From an uncultured Sulfurovum sp. (GTDB lineage Bacteria; Campylobacterota; Campylobacteria; Campylobacterales; Sulfurovaceae): a stretch of 64,000 bases of DNA. This document shows, piece after piece, positions 61,622 to 64,000 of this stretch (position 1 is its first letter; each line of letters starts with the position of its first letter). The translations under genes and the position numbers were made by a program. Below the pieces are notes generated by a model. It was not told the DNA's origin. It made no database searches and worked only from the letters and a program-made list of their open reading frames with translations. The DNA is taken from contig CAJXJN010000006.1 in assembly GCA_913055205.1 (NCBI GenBank), forward strand, positions 18,974 to 82,973. The letters run 5' to 3'.

Positions 61622-63895
61622 ATGATAAAGAAAATGGCTCTTTCATGGATGTTGATAGGATCACTGCTCCTAGCACAAAAAGTGACACAGATAAAATTTG
61701 AAGGACTTGTACACCTTTCTCCTTCTATGGCGAAGGAGATCGCCGGTATTCGTGTCGGTGATCAGATGGATCCTGTTAAGATCAATCAATCTATTAAAAA
61801 GTTCTTTGAACAAGGGTACTTTAAAGATGTATGGGTTGATAGGCAAGGTGGTGTCCTTATTTATCATTTTAAAGAAAAGGTGGCTATTGCCAATATTCAA
61901 GTAAAAGGATACGGCTCCGGTGATGATGGTGAAAAACTTTTAAAGAGCATTGGTTTGAAAAAAGGTGACCTTTATGACGAGGCACGTATTAAAAAAGCGA
62001 AAAAAACACTTATATCCAGGCTTGAAAGTCAAGGTAATTATGATTCTGTTGTTGAGGTAACAACTACTCCTGTCGGAAAGGGAGCTGTTTCTGTTGTCTT
62101 TGATGTCAATAAAGGCGAGAAGATTAAGATCAAAAAACTTAATTTTATAGGTGCTTCAGCATTAAGCAAGGGTGATCTTGAGACAGATCTTGCAAACCAA
62201 GAGGAAGATTTTCTTGGTTGGTTACCATTCTTAAACAGTGGTGATGTAAAAGTAGATCAACTTGAATATGATGCTTATAGAGTGAAAGATACCTATATGA
62301 AACATGGTTATTTGGATGCCTATGTAAGTAAACCACTTATGCGTGTGGATTACAGTTCATACAGTGCAGAGATTGACTACCAGATCAAAGAGGGTGTCCA
62401 GTATCGTGTAGGTGATGTAAGTATTGATCAAAATGTTGATGGGCTTGACAGTAAAGAGCTTCTCAGTGAATTGTCACTTAAAAAAGGGCATATCTTTAAC
62501 ATTACACGTATGCGTAAAGATATAAAAATGCTTCAGGAAGCAGCAGGAAATCTTGGATATGCCTATGCAAAAGTCTCTCCACAAATGCGTAAAAATGCAG
62601 AAAAAAAACTGATTAGTCTTCAGTATGTTATCCAACCAGGTATGAAAGTAACGATCAATGATGTACTGATTTCAGGTAATGACAGTACAAAGGACAGAGT
62701 AATTCGCAGATATATTTACCTTGCTCCGGGAGATACATTTAATGCGACAGATTTAAAAGATAGTAAAAGTGCATTGGGAAGAACAGGTTTTTTTGAAAAA
62801 GTAGATATACAAAGTCAAAGAATTTCAGAAGACAAGATCAATCTTCTTGTAAAAGTAAAAGAGACAGCTACAGGTACCATCTCTGCAGGTGGTGGATATG
62901 GAAGCTACGAAGGGCTTATGCTTAATGCAAGTATTGCAGATAAAAATATTTTTGGATCGGGTATTAATGCAAGTTTCGGCTTTGACATCTCAAAGATCTC
63001 TACGAACTATAATGTTTCCTTTACCAACCCTAAAATATGGGACAGTATGTACAGTTTAGGTTTCAGTCTTTATAAAAAAGATTATGAGTATATAGATTAC
63101 ACACAAGATCAATTAGGTGGATCATTAAGTCTGGGTAGACAGTTCTTCAGACATTTTTATGCTTCAGTGGGAGTAGGTTATGTAGATAACGAGTCTACAA
63201 TAAATGAGGATGAAAATACAACGATCTATGACACCTATCTTTATACTGACCAGTATAAAAAGACCTCTTTGCTTGCAAGTTTGAAATTTGACAATACGGA
63301 TGACTATTATACTCCAAGAGAAGGAATGATAGCGGCTGTAAATGTTGAATATGCCAATTTGGATGGAGATTTGAATGCTACCGAATTAACCATTTATCCA
63401 AATGGTTATGGTTCATTCATTAAAACAAATGCTAAGTTAGGTTTGTATTACGGGTTGAATGATTGGATTGATTATGACCTTATTTTACGATTTAAAGCAA
63501 GAGTGACTACCATTAGTACAGGTGATGGAGAGAAACTCCCTATCGGAGAAAAACTTTTTATGGGTGGAATAGGAAGTGTGAGAGGATACGACCCTTATTC
63601 CCTTTCTCCTTTGGATAGTGATGGAGAAAGAATGGGAGGAACAAAACGCTTTTCTACAAGTATAGAAGCAAGTATCCCTCTCTCTGAAGCAGCAAAGATG
63701 AGATTAGCTTTTTTCTATGATTATGGTATGATAGGAGAAGATGATTTTAATGAAATTAAAAGATCATCAGCAGGTGCAGTCATAGAGTGGCAGTCAGGTT
63801 TCGGTCCTATCAATCTTGTTTTTGCACAAGCAATAGATCCTGAAGCGGATGACAGAACATCAACATTTGAATTCTCCATGGGAACTAAATTCTAA
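61622..63895 (+). CDS. bamA: outer-membrane protein assembly factor BamA
   Basis: Core of the beta-barrel assembly machine. I start at ATG 61622 (MIKKMALSWMLIGSLLLAQKVTQIKFEGLVHLS). The N-terminal signal is followed by POTRA repeats (IKFEGLVHLSPSMAKEI, IANIQVKGYGSGDDGEKLLKSIGLKKGDLYDE, IKKLNFIGASALSKGDLE, VGDVSIDQNVDGLDSKELLSEL, INDVLISGNDSTKDRVIRRYIYLAPGDTFN) and a 16-strand-type barrel with the family lid motif GGIGSVRGYDPYSLSP and C-terminal FEFSMGTKF. About 757 residues, normal length. Confidence 0.95.
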   Translation: MIKKMALSWMLIGSLLLAQKVTQIKFEGLVHLSPSMAKEIAGIRVGDQMDPVKINQSIKKFFEQGYFKDVWVDRQGGVLIYHFKEKVAIANIQVKGYGSGDDGEKLLKSIGLKKGDLYDEARIKKAKKTLISRLESQGNYDSVVEVTTTPVGKGAVSVVFDVNKGEKIKIKKLNFIGASALSKGDLETDLANQEEDFLGWLPFLNSGDVKVDQLEYDAYRVKDTYMKHGYLDAYVSKPLMRVDYSSYSAEIDYQIKEGVQYRVGDVSIDQNVDGLDSKELLSELSLKKGHIFNITRMRKDIKMLQEAAGNLGYAYAKVSPQMRKNAEKKLISLQYVIQPGMKVTINDVLISGNDSTKDRVIRRYIYLAPGDTFNATDLKDSKSALGRTGFFEKVDIQSQRISEDKINLLVKVKETATGTISAGGGYGSYEGLMLNASIADKNIFGSGINASFGFDISKISTNYNVSFTNPKIWDSMYSLGFSLYKKDYEYIDYTQDQLGGSLSLGRQFFRHFYASVGVGYVDNESTINEDENTTIYDTYLYTDQYKKTSLLASLKFDNTDDYYTPREGMIAAVNVEYANLDGDLNATELTIYPNGYGSFIKTNAKLGLYYGLNDWIDYDLILRFKARVTTISTGDGEKLPIGEKLFMGGIGSVRGYDPYSLSPLDSDGERMGGTKRFSTSIEASIPLSEAAKMRLAFFYDYGMIGEDDFNEIKRSSAGAVIEWQSGFGPINLVFAQAIDPEADDRTSTFEFSMGTKF

Positions 63896-63930
63896 GTAGC
63901 AGAGAGCAAGTAGTAAGGAGTAATTAAGGA
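63895..63930. repeat. Heptad repeat after bamA
   Basis: Degenerate units agtagca, gagagca, agtagta, aggagta and attaagg with a 7-bp period directly after the bamA stop. Confidence 0.65.
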
Positions 63931-63946
63931 AGGGTATCAAATAATT

Positions 63947-64000
63947 GCTACCTGCTACCTGCTACCTGCTACCTGCTACCTGCTACCTGCTACCTGCTAC
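63947..64000. repeat. Perfect heptad array (gctacct)n running off the window
   Basis: Nearly eight exact copies of gctacct (gtagcag/aggtagc on the other strand) to the last base. It is the longest and most uniform heptad array in the window; its full length is unknown. Confidence 0.95.

Noticed and set aside
63947-64000. Possible CRISPR array
   Set aside because: The repeat is seven bases with no spacers; it is a simple tandem array.

Overview
The window is a stretch of bacterial chromosome with dense, short-spaced genes, AT-rich codon use and strong 'gATATAAT' promoter boxes. Gene families and gene order point to a Campylobacterota (epsilonproteobacterial) member, most like the Sulfurovum/Sulfurimonas group: an ArsRS-type two-component pair, the order Fe-S protein-hemN-argF-hemB-ribA-rsmG, clpS-clpA-aat, rplY-pth-lptG-lysA-pheA-hisC-dxs, fdx-ndk-yceD-rpmF-plsX-fabH, leuS-folC-mfd and tyrA/bamA. 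From memory these orders resemble Campylobacter jejuni and Helicobacter pylori. Here the flagellar block fliF-fliG-fliH, which I recall lying between hisC and dxs in those species, is absent, and a PilT-type ATPase is present, which suggests a non-flagellated, possibly twitching relative.

Layout. 1-4.0 kb: 3' part of ruvB, an AI-2E-type permease and a two-component system. 4.1-12.6 kb: mostly minus-strand metabolic genes (Fe-S oxidoreductase, hemN, argF, hemB), a cytochrome c plus TonB receptor pair between argF and hemB, then ribA. 12.6-19.3 kb: an accessory island between ribA and rsmG. 19.3-24.6 kb: rsmG, small proteins, a rhomboid protease, a papain-like lipoprotein, pabB, pyrB and bioD. 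24.6-39.6 kb: a long plus-strand housekeeping run (N-degron proteolysis, transaldolase, pilus ATPase, translation factors, amino-acid and isoprenoid synthesis, metK). 39.7-44.2 kb: ferredoxin, ndk and the rpmF-plsX-fabH lipid operon. 44.3-53.8 kb: dnaX, leuS, an LptE-like lipoprotein, folC and mfd. 53.9-60.5 kb: a complete MoxR-DUF58-BatABCD operon. 60.6-64 kb: tyrA and bamA.

The most interesting region is the island at 12.7-19.3 kb. A GEMM-I-like riboswitch with an atypical core precedes a LamG-domain secreted protein, a lipoprotein and a 68-residue peptide. That peptide carries both a twin-arginine signal and the YxxPxLxxxG motif of lasso-peptide leaders, followed by a Gly/Pro/Ser-rich tail. 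Directly downstream are an HprK-like kinase gene (frameshifted) and a lasso-cyclase-type asparagine synthetase gene (internally deleted, ATP-pyrophosphatase core lost). An intact PqqD-like peptide-binding protein lies further on. I read this as a decayed RiPP-type maturation cassette whose substrate and exported partners remain open.

A second, window-wide theme is repeats. At least fourteen loci carry degenerate repeats with a strict 7-bp period, both between genes and in frame inside mfd, folC, dnaX and lptE. Several families of palindromic elements sit at gene ends, where they often supply the stop codon. One 82-bp tandem repeat with a hairpin begins on the stop codon of the pilus ATPase gene. 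No tRNA, rRNA, CRISPR array or insertion sequence was recognised.
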